From: Alphaproteobacteria bacterium
GTDB taxonomy: Bacteria; Pseudomonadota; Alphaproteobacteria; Rickettsiales; JABCZZ01
Direction: 5' to 3'
NCBI GenBank assembly: GCA_013288335.1
Contig: JABDCC010000004.1
Location: 18,674 to 82,673, forward strand
DNA length: 64,000 bases
In this document: positions 1-9,280 of the stretch, piece after piece
How positions within the stretch are numbered: the first letter of the stretch is position 1
Layout of the letters: every line of letters starts with the position of its first letter
Program-made: the position numbers and the translations under genes
Notes under the pieces: generated by a model
The model's input: the letters and a program-made list of their open reading frames with translations, nothing else
The model's database searches: none
What the model was told of the DNA's origin: nothing

Positions 1-32
1 CTGGATCTACTTAAAGCACATTCCTAGCAAGT

Positions 33-851
33 TTATTTTACTGCTTGAGCGGCAATATCTTCATTGGTTTTAAACGTCATAGCCCATGAATATAAGGCTA
101 CGAACATCAATACATCCAGTAATAATCCGAAAAGCAAATACATCACGGGCATAAATAACGGGCTGATTCCTATTATCAGACTATGCAGCAAAAACTGGAA
201 CGGCAGCGCGATGATAAAATACATAATTATCATCAGAGTAGTGACCAGTTTATTAAAAAATGCAAAATCAAAAATATAATATATCAGCGCAAGTAATGGA
301 GATATCAGAAATAAAAGATAAAACCCAAGTGCCATAACACCATAGAGATAATTAGACATGTCGTAAGGTACTTTATCAGGGTGGATGAAAAAATAAATGG
401 AGGCAGAGAACTGAATCACCAATGCCGCGCGCAGCAAATAAATGGCCGGTAAATATTTCTTAGGAAGAAAATCCGTTATAACCATAATGAGTATACAGGC
501 TATCAGATTGATCCAAACAGCACTATGAGAAGGTGCCGCAAGCGGCACTTCCGGCACCGGTATAAAAAGTGTTTGTCCGAGCAGAGATATATCCATATAC
601 GACAAATGCCCGTGCGGATTTATGCGTGAAATCCAGAAATTCATTATATTAGCCCAGAATAATGTAATTGAGCTCAGATTTGCGTATAGTATGAAATCAA
701 AGAGCAAAGGCAGCAGCATAATACTTAAGATAATCGAAGGAGTAAAATCAATACTTCGCATGGAGCGATGCATTCTGATGAGCGTGCCTTGCGCGCTGGT
801 TTTTCTGCTTTGCTGAATTTTAGCCGCTAATTTTTTTTGAGTCTTCATCAT
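33..851 (-). CDS. Multi-pass membrane protein at the end of the exopolysaccharide operon
   Basis: This 272-residue protein has a short basic N-terminus (about residues 1-35, rich in K, R and Q) followed by roughly six to seven hydrophobic segments spread over residues 36-262, so it should be an integral inner-membrane protein. No catalytic motif is recognisable and I do not know the family. It is the last gene of the minus-strand operon that starts with the GT2 synthase, and its ATG lies two bases after the stop of the outer-membrane barrel gene. An AAGGAT ribosome site precedes the paired ATG ATG start. Context suggests a role in polymer export or modification, but that is inference. The gene ends 32 bases from the window edge. 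Confidence 0.75.
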   Translation of the reverse strand: MMKTQKKLAAKIQQSRKTSAQGTLIRMHRSMRSIDFTPSIILSIMLLPLLFDFILYANLSSITLFWANIMNFWISRINPHGHLSYMDISLLGQTLFIPVPEVPLAAPSHSAVWINLIACILIMVITDFLPKKYLPAIYLLRAALVIQFSASIYFFIHPDKVPYDMSNYLYGVMALGFYLLFLISPLLALIYYIFDFAFFNKLVTTLMIIMYFIIALPFQFLLHSLIIGISPLFMPVMYLLFGLLLDVLMFVALYSWAMTFKTNEDIAAQAVK

Positions 852-852
852 A

Positions 853-1983
853 TTAAAAATCCTTAAATATGCCTAAATTAATGCCGGTGCGGTCATAATT
901 CGGATTGTGATATTGCTCACCACGCGCATCAAATCCCCAGTCGTCATTAAGCCACTGACGCCATTCGAGCGAAATAGTCTGACTGTTAAAATCGCTGAGG
1001 GCCTGACCGGGACCAATAATCTGATAGGCTTCTTCACCCCATCCATAGCGCAAAGTAACTAAATGCTTCTTCTGTTCACCCTCGGTCACTGCAACAAATT
1101 GTGAATTAGAATTTACACCACCCGGATGGCTATTATTAAATCGGATACCGCCCTGCACAACCCATAATTCCGGGAAATAATATGTGGCGCCAAAGAAAAT
1201 GCTTTGGTCGTTATGCACGTCCATCGCTTTATAATCTCCGAATCCGATGGTCGTGATCAGTTGACGATCTTCTAACCATTTACGGTTTAAGAATGCATCT
1301 ACACGATAGCGCGGCAAGTATAAGCCACCTTCTGAGCCACCAATATTGATATTACTGAACCAGTCTTCATTAAAATCATGAGTATTGCCAATGGCGCCAT
1401 ATACTCCGGTCTGCCTGAAAGCTGTCAGATTCAGAAGTTCAGCATTCCAGCGATTATTGGGATCAGTCTGAATTTCGCCTTTTACATATTCTCCATACCA
1501 GTTACCGTAATCATGGGTAACCGCAGAAAAATCACCACCAGCTTCTACATAGCCTGATTGCTTAAATGGCGCTGCTGGTCCCGGTGTTCCCGGTGCGCCC
1601 GGAGGTCCTGCAACCGGCATTGCCGGCGCAGAAGGTTGCGCTATACTAGTCACATTAGGTGTACTTGGAACCGTAGCAGACAGCTCTGGAGAGGCAGTAT
1701 TATAAGGAGTAGTAACGGCGGGCTGCACAATGTTTACTTTGGCCGGCGCAATAGGTGCAGGTGTAGGTTGCGGCACGGCAATTTCAGTTTCAGTTGGCTC
1801 AGTTACAGCCGCCATATTTACCGGAGCCGGCTGTGGAGATGATGCATTACCACCATCCGATGCAGAAATGGTAGACATATCCACTTCAATTTCCGAAGAA
1901 TCAAGCGGAATAGCCTTTGCAGTGCCAACCGACATTAGCAAAATCAGGATAGATGAAATTATAAATTTATGCAGCATTTGCAT
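853..1983 (-). CDS. YaiO/NfrA-C-like outer-membrane beta-barrel protein
   Basis: The 376-residue protein begins with a signal peptide (residues 1-24, ending GTAKA), then has a long low-complexity Pro/Ala/Thr linker to about residue 140 that contains a collagen-like stretch (GPPGAPGTPGPAAP). The last 230 residues are rich in aromatic, alternating strands and end in phenylalanine, the usual signature of an outer-membrane barrel. The pattern (NWYGEYVKGEI, LEWRQWLNDDWGF, HNPNYDRTGINLGIF) fits the YaiO-type barrel also related to the C-terminus of NfrA. It lies directly after the epimerase gene and overlaps it by 17 bp. An AGAGGT ribosome site supports the ATG at 1983. The likely role is passage of the polysaccharide across the outer membrane. 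Family assignment is from memory of the motif pattern. Confidence 0.7.
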   Translation of the reverse strand: MQMLHKFIISSILILLMSVGTAKAIPLDSSEIEVDMSTISASDGGNASSPQPAPVNMAAVTEPTETEIAVPQPTPAPIAPAKVNIVQPAVTTPYNTASPELSATVPSTPNVTSIAQPSAPAMPVAGPPGAPGTPGPAAPFKQSGYVEAGGDFSAVTHDYGNWYGEYVKGEIQTDPNNRWNAELLNLTAFRQTGVYGAIGNTHDFNEDWFSNINIGGSEGGLYLPRYRVDAFLNRKWLEDRQLITTIGFGDYKAMDVHNDQSIFFGATYYFPELWVVQGGIRFNNSHPGGVNSNSQFVAVTEGEQKKHLVTLRYGWGEEAYQIIGPGQALSDFNSQTISLEWRQWLNDDWGFDARGEQYHNPNYDRTGINLGIFKDF

Positions 1984-3184
1984 ACGTTACCTCTTTAAGT
2001 TTTTTTTTAAGTAAAATATTGCAAATACTATCTGCAGTCGTTCCGTCACCAAATGGATTTTCCGCGTTACACATAGCATTATACATATCAACATTTGTGC
2101 GAAGGCTATTCACCTCAGCTATTATATTATTCTTTTCAGTTCCGATTAACTTGCCCGCCCCTACTTCTATAATTTCCTGACGCTCGGTAGTATCGCGCAG
2201 CACAAGCACCGGGGTATTAAGTGCCACAGCTTCTTCCTGTATTCCGCCAGAATCAGTCAGCGCCATCCAGGAATTCTTGAGCACCCAGAGTAAAACCGGG
2301 TAACTCAGAGGCTCAGTTAAATGGAGGCGACTGGAGATATCTGCTTGCAGATTGGCAAATGATTTATGTACCACCTCTTTTACTTTAGGATTGGGATGAA
2401 CAGCCCAAACTACGATCATATCATCATGTTTCTTGAGTAATTCAACGATGGCCTGAGCAATCGATTGTATGTTGTTTCGTTCCTGATTCTCGCGACGGTG
2501 TACCGTTACCATTACTATTTTATGTGACTCAGTTCTTGAACTTAATTGATCAACCAAATCAGATTCTGTGCCCTGAATTTTATTTTTATGCTCTAATAAT
2601 TTCTTTGCGCCCATTCTGGCGGCTTCGACAATAGTATTGCCCACCATATAAATATCAGACTCAGCAACACCCTCACTCAGCAAATTCTGCTTGGCACGTG
2701 CACTCGGTGCAAAATGCCATTTGGCCAACTGCGCAATCAGCACGCGGTTCTTTTCTTCCGGAAATGGATCATATGCGTTATGCGATCGCAAGCCCGCTTC
2801 AACATGCGCTACCGGTATTTTCTGATAAAATGCAGCCATCGCCCCCATAAGTGCACTGCTCGTGTCACCATGTACCAGCACCATAGAAGGATTCACTTCC
2901 ATCGTAACTGCTGAAATCTTGTGTAGCAAAAGACTACTGAGCACCGCCAGGTCAGAGGCTTTTTCATTTCCGTTAGCAGTGGTGGACTGCGTGCGATCCA
3001 AATCAATACTGTAATCGGGAGTAACGCCAAATAAATCATAGAGCGAATCCGCCATATCACTATGCTGCCCGGTATGAAGTAAAACAGGCTGCACATTACG
3101 TCTCTTGAGTTCAAAATATACCGGCAGCATTTTGATTATTTCCGGCCTTGTACCCATAGACAGGAGAATTTTTTGTGTACTCAT
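1967..3184 (-). CDS. wecB: UDP-N-acetylglucosamine 2-epimerase (non-hydrolysing)
   Basis: This enzyme interconverts UDP-GlcNAc and UDP-ManNAc, supplying ManNAc units for surface polysaccharides. The family motifs are intact: GTRPEIIKMLP near residue 11, HTGQHSD near 37, HGDTSS near 105, HVEAGLRS near 127, VTVHRRENQ near 225, and TDSGGIQEEA with the T-ERQE nucleotide-binding segment after it. I chose ATG 3184 over the upstream in-frame ATG at 3202. It gives an ATGA overlap with the preceding gene and sits four bases after a perfect GGGAGGAG ribosome site. The product is about 405 residues, usual for WecB/MnaA. Its place between a GT2 synthase and an outer-membrane barrel suggests a ManNAc-containing exopolysaccharide. 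Confidence 0.95.
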   Translation of the reverse strand: MSTQKILLSMGTRPEIIKMLPVYFELKRRNVQPVLLHTGQHSDMADSLYDLFGVTPDYSIDLDRTQSTTANGNEKASDLAVLSSLLLHKISAVTMEVNPSMVLVHGDTSSALMGAMAAFYQKIPVAHVEAGLRSHNAYDPFPEEKNRVLIAQLAKWHFAPSARAKQNLLSEGVAESDIYMVGNTIVEAARMGAKKLLEHKNKIQGTESDLVDQLSSRTESHKIVMVTVHRRENQERNNIQSIAQAIVELLKKHDDMIVVWAVHPNPKVKEVVHKSFANLQADISSRLHLTEPLSYPVLLWVLKNSWMALTDSGGIQEEAVALNTPVLVLRDTTERQEIIEVGAGKLIGTEKNNIIAEVNSLRTNVDMYNAMCNAENPFGDGTTADSICNILLKKKLKEVTYANAA

Positions 3185-4185
3185 AATTCTCCTCCCACGC
3201 ATGGTATTTTTTTGTCGTCACCGGTTACATGCATGTGCAATTTTACCGCTTGCAAAGTCACCTCTTCGAGCACATTCCAGTGTACACTATAACGCATTGG
3301 TTCTGCATGGCTCTGCCAGCAAAGCGCAGAATAGTTATCACCCATGTTAAGTGAAGCAATGGCAACCAACCCCCAGGTATAGTCAACAATTCTCTGCGTC
3401 ATCCATTCCTTGCCGTTAGACTTAATCCATTTCCAGTACACATTCTGTTCAACGAGATTATCTTGCAAGGGGTAAAGTAAAGGATAAATCTGAGCGACCT
3501 TATCCGGATAAAACTTAACTTCCGTTCTTGGCTGAGTGGATATCAGAAACTTATCGCTATTTTTTTGCTTAAATACATTGAGAATATTATTTCCTAAATC
3601 TTCGGCCTTCTCATTATAAACTTTTGCTTCTTTTTCATTACCAAAACGCTTCTGTTGCAAGGCAATGCTCTTAAAAGCCGCATACACTTCTACATTGTCC
3701 ATCAGCAAGCCAACGGAGAGTTTTTCTGAAATATGATATATTCCAAGCTCATCATCATAAAGAGCAGCCAATTGTTCTTCTGCCGAATCGACACTCTTTT
3801 TCCATGCTTCTGGCAAGCCACTGTCAGGTGCTAAGCGATACAGTAATTCCACCCACATAGCAGAGATAGCGTCGTCCGCATCAGCAGGCGCATAAATATG
3901 CCAGTAACCTTGATTATCGCGTTTGTAGCGCTCAAACAATCCATCGTTTCTCTGTGCATGGATTGCCCATTTTACCCAGGCTTTAGCAGGCTTCTGAATT
4001 TTTAATCCCGCATCCTGTGCAGTAAGTAAAGCCTTAGTGGCAAAATACGGATCAACTGTATCACCTTTATATCCATTGGTTATTGCACCATCCTTATCTT
4101 GATATCCGGAAATATCCAGATCCTCTGCAATAGCTCCAAAAGGTAGGCAGATGAGTGTTATGATGGATAGTAAGCCGAATCTCAT
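3181..4185 (-). CDS. Periplasmic six-hairpin glycosidase-like protein
   Basis: The 334-residue product has a clear signal peptide (residues 1-20, ending GAIA). The mature part shows repeated amphipathic helices with conserved Asp/Trp/Tyr positions such as PADADDAISAMWVELLYRL and DNVEVYAAF, resembling the (alpha/alpha)6 barrels of polysaccharide hydrolases and lyases like those in the bcs and pga operons. I cannot assign a GH family or point to catalytic residues with certainty. It is coupled by 4-bp ATGA overlaps to genes on both sides, so it belongs to the polysaccharide operon. The likely job is trimming or clearing polymer in the periplasm. A non-catalytic helical-toroid role is possible. 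Confidence 0.6.
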   Translation of the reverse strand: MRFGLLSIITLICLPFGAIAEDLDISGYQDKDGAITNGYKGDTVDPYFATKALLTAQDAGLKIQKPAKAWVKWAIHAQRNDGLFERYKRDNQGYWHIYAPADADDAISAMWVELLYRLAPDSGLPEAWKKSVDSAEEQLAALYDDELGIYHISEKLSVGLLMDNVEVYAAFKSIALQQKRFGNEKEAKVYNEKAEDLGNNILNVFKQKNSDKFLISTQPRTEVKFYPDKVAQIYPLLYPLQDNLVEQNVYWKWIKSNGKEWMTQRIVDYTWGLVAIASLNMGDNYSALCWQSHAEPMRYSVHWNVLEEVTLQAVKLHMHVTGDDKKIPCVGGEL

Positions 4186-5291
4186 GCAGCAACCTTTTTA
4201 TAGGCTGTAGCGGAATTTCTTATAACATCGGCAGTTTCATCCGCCCATATCGTACCGTGCGCAACCACTCCGCTCATCACTTTTATAAACAGCGCACTGA
4301 CTGTGGTTGGGTTTGCTTCAGAACCAATCCTGCTTCCGCTTTCAATCAGAATCGTATCTTCGGCGACAACTGGACCATTAACATGGCAATTCGTTTCCAT
4401 GTGAATATCACCCGCGCTAAAGAGAGAACCCTCTATCGTAACACCGGTATAAAGATACATATCCTGATTGCTTTTGACGCTGCCTTTAATATGCGAGCCA
4501 GCACCTATCACTACATTTCCCGTAGCAACAAGATCGCCATCAAAGAAACTATTTGCCTTAATGTGAATATCTCCATCAATCAGCCAGCGCCTTTCGTATC
4601 TGTCTTTTACGTTAGGAATTTCGGTGATCGTTGTAAGACCGGTATTTTTGTGTTCCAATTCACGCGCCGGCTCCACATTCCCAAAAAGTATAATCGGGGC
4701 ATTGAGCCTTTCAAAACTGCAACTCTCGGCAATAGTGATAGAATTATTTGCTGTTGCACGTCCATATAAATGGCTCTCTTCTTTCACGCTCAATGAAGCA
4801 TTACTATGCACCCAACGCAGAATATTGCAGCCTTTGCCGATTTCAATGTCACCCTCTGCCATCAATGCACGCAGACGGTTATTATTCCCAGATTTAATGG
4901 TTTCGTAGCCATATATTTCTGTTTCATAAAACATGTTATCGGGCAGAGTCAGTGCAAAAGCCCCAAGCAATAGTTTTTTGGTATCGGCGCTATTGATTTC
5001 TTTCTGTTCAAATATTGGCAATCCCTGTTTGCCAATTATCTGAAACTTGGTTCCATTTGCAAGTTCACCTTCCTGGAATTTTACACCTGCTTTGTCGCGG
5101 GTAGAAAAGAAACTATCAAAATTCTTTTCAAGATATAACCGGAATCCTGTGGCAAAATATTTAGGATCGGTGTCGTATTCCTGAATCACCCGAAGTGGCT
5201 TTGCATCACTTGCCACAGCGAGTTCCGCAAATCCTGGCAGCAACGGCAAAGTAAATATAATCAATGTTATAATGATGAATAATAAAATCAT
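4182..5291 (-). CDS. Membrane-anchored bactofilin-like (polymer-forming) protein
   Basis: The protein has 369 residues with one N-terminal hydrophobic segment (residues 1-20) as signal or anchor. The C-terminal two thirds is a right-handed beta-helix with regularly spaced short rungs: GDIHIKANSFFDGDLVATGN, VVIGAGSHIKGSV, VTIEGSLFSAGDI, CHVNGPVVAEDTI. This is typical of the polymer-forming cytoskeletal (bactofilin) and related families. It lies between the GT2 synthase and the hydrolase and overlaps the latter by ATGA. Because of the N-terminal segment it would be membrane-attached or periplasmic rather than a classical cytoplasmic bactofilin. A scaffold for the synthase complex is an inference. 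Confidence 0.7.
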   Translation of the reverse strand: MILLFIIITLIIFTLPLLPGFAELAVASDAKPLRVIQEYDTDPKYFATGFRLYLEKNFDSFFSTRDKAGVKFQEGELANGTKFQIIGKQGLPIFEQKEINSADTKKLLLGAFALTLPDNMFYETEIYGYETIKSGNNNRLRALMAEGDIEIGKGCNILRWVHSNASLSVKEESHLYGRATANNSITIAESCSFERLNAPIILFGNVEPARELEHKNTGLTTITEIPNVKDRYERRWLIDGDIHIKANSFFDGDLVATGNVVIGAGSHIKGSVKSNQDMYLYTGVTIEGSLFSAGDIHMETNCHVNGPVVAEDTILIESGSRIGSEANPTTVSALFIKVMSGVVAHGTIWADETADVIRNSATAYKKVAA

Positions 5292-5295
5292 GTAA

Positions 5296-6576
5296 TCATT
5301 CCTGCTCTATTACGAAGTTATTATCTCTGAACCGCGGGGTTTTCACCCAGGTTCTTGGATGGCATCCGTTAGCGCCACTGAGTAACTGTGCAATAGTGGC
5401 AATAGAAACGGTTACCGCGCTGATTAAAAAATTAAAGAGGTTGAAAGGCAAAAGCAGTACGCGTTTTTTACCGCCGTCTAAATGCACTGCTGAGGTGATT
5501 TCAAAAAACGCTGCGAAATTGCCGATAGTGCCAAATGCCGTAATAGCAAATAAGGCCAACGATCCCACCAACAGATTATTCTCACCCATATAAAATAAGA
5601 GAATCGCAATCGTCCAGCCTAACATAACGATAGGCGACATCATATACACACCAAGCAACAATATACTGTCGATTTTTTCTGAAAGGCTCACTTTCTTGGT
5701 AGCAAAACATTGGAAGGTATAACGGCACATGGACTGGTTATGCCCTTTAGCCCAGCGCGTAATCTGATTCATGCGCACCGGCCAGGTTTCCGGCGCTTCT
5801 TCGTAGCACTCGGAGTGATTCTGATAGACCGACTTCCAACCTTTTAGAATCGTGCGATACGTAATATCCGTATCTTCGGCAAGCGTATCTTCCAGCCAGC
5901 CGCCAACGCTTTCAAGCGCAGCTCTTCTAACACCACCCACTGTGCCGCCATATTGTGGAACAAGGCCAAGATTCATACGTGCCTGCTGGTCAACCTGATA
6001 ACCGCCCGCACGTTCCAGATCTAAAAGACGGGTAAGCAGATTATAACCGGTATTAACCGGAACAACGCGCCCCATCACTAACCCAACTTCCGGATCAAAG
6101 AATGGCGCAGCAAGCTGCTTTATGAGGCCGAGGCCGGGAATGTAATCCGCATCAAATATAATAATAATTTCACTATCGATATATTGCGTCGCATCCCTAA
6201 GCGCGGAAGCTTTTCCAGGATGATCATTTTCTTTACGGTGTAATACTTTTATAATCTCGGGATAGCGCGCAGCAAAATCGTCAATGATTTCGGCAGTGCG
6301 ATCGGTGGAGCGATCATTTGCTATCATTATTTTGAATTTATTGCTGGGGTAATTGACCCGAAGCAATGCTTCAATTGAATTTTCGATAACTGCTTCTTCA
6401 TTATGCGCAGCGACCAGCACCGTAACATTCGGCCAACTGGCGGTATCTATATTGATGTAAGGATGTCTTTGTCTGCCAAATAACCTGTTCAGGGTAAATG
6501 TATAGTGCCTGATGGTGTAGACGAGGATCAGCCCTATGATTACGAACAGTGTAAATTTTAATACGAGTACAAACAT
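5296..6576 (-). CDS. Processive family 2 glycosyltransferase (polysaccharide synthase)
   Basis: This inner-membrane synthase would polymerise a nucleotide-sugar into a beta-linked polysaccharide and move it across the membrane. One N-terminal TM helix (residues 3-23) precedes a GT-A domain with VLVAAHNEE near 53, the DAD metal/UDP motif at 142-144, the AEDTD catalytic loop near 233 and the QITRW processivity motif at 271-275. Several TM helices follow. There is no C-terminal PilZ or other c-di-GMP domain. An in-frame GTG lies directly before the ATG at 6576; I use the ATG, which follows an AGAAAG ribosome site. It is the first gene of the operon. The downstream epimerase suggests UDP-ManNAc or UDP-GlcNAc as donor. 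Confidence 0.9.
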   Translation of the reverse strand: MFVLVLKFTLFVIIGLILVYTIRHYTFTLNRLFGRQRHPYINIDTASWPNVTVLVAAHNEEAVIENSIEALLRVNYPSNKFKIMIANDRSTDRTAEIIDDFAARYPEIIKVLHRKENDHPGKASALRDATQYIDSEIIIIFDADYIPGLGLIKQLAAPFFDPEVGLVMGRVVPVNTGYNLLTRLLDLERAGGYQVDQQARMNLGLVPQYGGTVGGVRRAALESVGGWLEDTLAEDTDITYRTILKGWKSVYQNHSECYEEAPETWPVRMNQITRWAKGHNQSMCRYTFQCFATKKVSLSEKIDSILLLGVYMMSPIVMLGWTIAILLFYMGENNLLVGSLALFAITAFGTIGNFAAFFEITSAVHLDGGKKRVLLLPFNLFNFLISAVTVSIATIAQLLSGANGCHPRTWVKTPRFRDNNFVIEQE

Positions 6577-6612
6577 CACTGACTTTCTTTAACAATAGTT
6601 AACAATTGGTTA

Positions 6613-6665
6613 AGCTTATAAGATTATAATCCATTATAAGTCAATATGTACTTGGCTTATAAGCT
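6613..6665. promoter_or_regulatory. Inverted repeat upstream of the polysaccharide operon
   Basis: AGCTTATAAG at 6613-6622 and its exact complement CTTATAAGCT at 6656-6665 flank an AT-rich core that holds a third related half-site (ATTATAAG). The 165-bp gap separates znuA from the synthase start, so this is the natural place for the operon promoter and an operator. No regulator is known; function is inferred from position. Confidence 0.35.
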
Positions 6666-6744
6666 AAAAAACAGCGTCAGTATAAATTAAAATCATAGCC
6701 AAATATCTAAAGATATTATGAGGTATATATCTGAAATTGTTTAA

Positions 6745-7641
6745 TTAATTATTTGGATTTGGATTTTTTATCATGGCCGCAACCAGCAACGGCACGTTAT
6801 GCTTGAACATACTCATATAATCAGGCGCATCACCGCCCGATGCCGATAAAGCATCAGAATAAAGCGTACCACCCACAAATGCACCTGCATCAGCTTCCAA
6901 TTGTTTAATGAGCCGCGAGTCGGTCATATTCTCAAAAAATACCGCAGTAATTTTTTGCTGGCGAATCTGGTCAATAAGTTTTGCCATATCGGCAGCCGTT
7001 GCTTCGCTTTCTGTACTCACACCAAGCGGCGCGATAAATTCCACACCGTAAGCATGCGCAAAATACTGAAACGCATCATGAGTACTGATAACTTTGCGTT
7101 TTGTGGGCGGCACCGTGTTTATTTCTTCCCTCACCCATTTGTCCAAATTATCCAACTTATTCAAATAAACTTTTGAGTTATTCTTATATTGTGATGAATT
7201 AATTTTATCAGCAAGTGCCAGCGCATCAGTAATATTGCCAACATAAATCTTTCCATTTTCTATATTTTGCCAGGCATGTGGATCAAAAGCCTTGCTGCCA
7301 CGTTCCAATGAACTAAGCGGCGTGATTCCTTTGGTTACGACAATCACCTGTCCTTTATAACCCGATGACTTTATCAACCGCTCCATCCAACCCTCAAGGC
7401 CAAGCCCATTGATAAAAACCAGATCGGCATTGGCAAGCGATTTGGCATCAGCCGGGGTGGGATCATATTCATGCACATCACCGTTTGGACCAACCAGTAC
7501 TTTCAACTCAACATTATCACCAGCGACTTGGCCTACCATATCGCCGAGTATACTGAAGCTCACCACCACCTTAAGTTTTCCATCCGCATGGGCAGCAAAA
7601 GCCGTACAACATATCATGAGTATCAGAACTATTTTGCGCAC
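6745..7641 (-). CDS. znuA: Zinc ABC transporter, periplasmic binding protein (ZnuA-like)
   Basis: This cluster A-I binding protein captures zinc (possibly manganese) in the periplasm for the ZnuB/ZnuC importer. The metal ligands can be followed: His57 in GDVHEYDPTP, His122 in DPHAWQ, His188 in STHDAFQYF and Asp263 in GGTLYSDALS. A reading frame continues upstream to an ATG at 7728, but that adds residues with no signal-peptide character and runs 79 bp into znuB. A GTG at 7641 gives a normal signal peptide (VRKIVLILMICC to AAHADG) eight bases after the znuB stop, so I prefer it. It is the last gene of the Zur-controlled operon. The protein lacks the long His-rich loop of some ZnuA proteins. 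Confidence 0.9.
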   Translation of the reverse strand: MRKIVLILMICCTAFAAHADGKLKVVVSFSILGDMVGQVAGDNVELKVLVGPNGDVHEYDPTPADAKSLANADLVFINGLGLEGWMERLIKSSGYKGQVIVVTKGITPLSSLERGSKAFDPHAWQNIENGKIYVGNITDALALADKINSSQYKNNSKVYLNKLDNLDKWVREEINTVPPTKRKVISTHDAFQYFAHAYGVEFIAPLGVSTESEATAADMAKLIDQIRQQKITAVFFENMTDSRLIKQLEADAGAFVGGTLYSDALSASGGDAPDYMSMFKHNVPLLVAAMIKNPNPNN

Positions 7642-7649
7642 GTTCAAAC

Positions 7650-8519
7650 TCAGTGAAAATGTTTGCGGGGAAAGAAGCGTGCCAGCACGCCACCGGATAC
7701 ACCTAAGAATACCGAAAACAAATACCATGCACTTGCAGTAAGCACGATGGCGGGCCCCGAAGGAAGGCTGAAATGATAGGAAAGCAAAAGCCCAATAGTC
7801 GCCGAAAGAATACCAAAAACTATACTGAGAGCAATCGCTATATCGATATTCTTTGTCCAGAATTTTGTCGCGATGGCAGGCAAAACCATAATACCCACCG
7901 CCATCAAAGTGCCAAGCGCCTGAAAAGAGGCAACGAGATTAAGTATGACGAGTACCAGAAATAACTGATGGTACATCGCGCCCCTGCCCTGCTGGACTTT
8001 TAAGAAACCAGGATCAAAACATTCCATTATCAGCGGACGGTAAATGATCGCAAGCGTCAGCAAGCTGAAAGTAGCTATGCTGTTTACAAGCTTCAGTGAA
8101 TCATTATCCACCGCCAGAACATTACCAAATAATATATGGAGTAAATCAATCGCGCTGCCCTTCAGCGAAATAATCATGACACCAATGGCAAGTGACGTTA
8201 AATAGGCCGCAGTAAAACTTGCATCTTCTTTGAGCGTGGTGATGCGGGTGATAACTCCGGCGATAAGTGCCATCAGCAACCCGGCAACAAGTCCGCCGAT
8301 TGTCATTGGCCATAACGCAACGCCGGCAAAAAGAAAAGCAAGCGCAGCACCCGGAAGAATCGCATGGGAAACAGCGTCGCCCACCAGTGCCATGCGACGC
8401 AATACCAGAAATACCCCAAGTGGTGCGGCACTTGCTGCCATGGTAATGCAGGCGGCCAATGCCCGGCGCATGAAGCCGTAATCGACAAAAGGTTGAATCA
8501 CTGCCTGATATATTGTCAT
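7650..8519 (-). CDS. znuB: Zinc ABC transporter permease (ZnuB-like, ABC-3 family)
   Basis: This 289-residue integral membrane protein forms the channel of the metal importer. Eight or nine hydrophobic helices are visible, and the family-typical segments GLVAGLLMALIAGVITR and ALGTLMAVGIMVLPAIATKF are present. Its ATG overlaps the stop of the ATPase gene by ATGA, which indicates translational coupling. It is followed by the binding protein. Together the three genes form a complete transporter. Confidence 0.93.
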   Translation of the reverse strand: MTIYQAVIQPFVDYGFMRRALAACITMAASAAPLGVFLVLRRMALVGDAVSHAILPGAALAFLFAGVALWPMTIGGLVAGLLMALIAGVITRITTLKEDASFTAAYLTSLAIGVMIISLKGSAIDLLHILFGNVLAVDNDSLKLVNSIATFSLLTLAIIYRPLIMECFDPGFLKVQQGRGAMYHQLFLVLVILNLVASFQALGTLMAVGIMVLPAIATKFWTKNIDIAIALSIVFGILSATIGLLLSYHFSLPSGPAIVLTASAWYLFSVFLGVSGGVLARFFPRKHFH

Positions 8520-9280
8520 ACGTGGGTCGTTTCCGCGCTGTGATCATGCAAATCACACGTTGCTAAATCCTGAGGAGTCGCTTCACGGAAAAACCGCGCG
8601 TTAAATAAATATTCAGGTTGCAACACTTCGTGAGATTTACCCCAGGCAATACATTCGCGCGCGAGCAATAAACAATCAGTAAAGTTTGCTTTTATCTGCT
8701 CAAAATCATGCAGCACACAAATCACGGTACGGCCTTCTTTGTGCCATTGTTTGATGACACTCAGCAATGCGTCGGTCGTGGTGGAATCCACAGCGGTAAA
8801 AGGCTCATCCAGCAGAATGAGTTTTGCATCCTGCACGCAAACCCGTGCAAATAATGCTCGTTGAAACTGCCCGGCAGAAAGACTATCAAGCGTACGGCTC
8901 TCAAAACCATGCAACCCTACTATTTGTAATGCATTGATGGCTTTTTCTTTCTGAATACGCGTTATTCCCTGAAAACCATTGCGCTCATGCCAGAAACCTG
9001 ATGCCACCATTTGTAAAACACTGATAGGAAAATCGCGCTGTAAATCGGCTGCCTGCGGTAAATACGCAATGTCTTTGCGGGTAATGCCGCAAAATTCTAT
9101 GGAACCTTCAAAGACCGGTAATATTCCAGCGATGGCTTTGAGTAATGTGCTTTTGCCTGCACCATTGGGGCCAGTGATTGCTGCAAGTACGCCGCTGACA
9201 AACTCACCTTTGATGTGATGTACCGCAGGGCGGCGGTTGTAAGCAACCGTTAGATCATGGAGTTTAATTGCAGCACTCAT
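8516..9280 (-). CDS. znuC: Zinc ABC transporter ATP-binding protein (ZnuC-like)
   Basis: The ATPase powers metal uptake through the neighbouring permease. Seen are Walker A GPNGAGKST at about residues 37-45, a signature loop LSAGQFQRALFARV, Walker B LILLDEPFTAVD and the switch histidine in VLHDFEQ. A longer frame exists upstream to 9403, but those codons overlap the end of the regulator gene and read as unrelated Cys/Trp-rich sequence. ATG 9280 starts a normal ABC domain and overlaps the stop of the small membrane ORF by ATGA. The C-terminus (LATCDLHDHSAETTHV) has several His and Asp residues that might bind metal. Confidence 0.93.
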   Translation of the reverse strand: MSAAIKLHDLTVAYNRRPAVHHIKGEFVSGVLAAITGPNGAGKSTLLKAIAGILPVFEGSIEFCGITRKDIAYLPQAADLQRDFPISVLQMVASGFWHERNGFQGITRIQKEKAINALQIVGLHGFESRTLDSLSAGQFQRALFARVCVQDAKLILLDEPFTAVDSTTTDALLSVIKQWHKEGRTVICVLHDFEQIKANFTDCLLLARECIAWGKSHEVLQPEYLFNARFFREATPQDLATCDLHDHSAETTHV

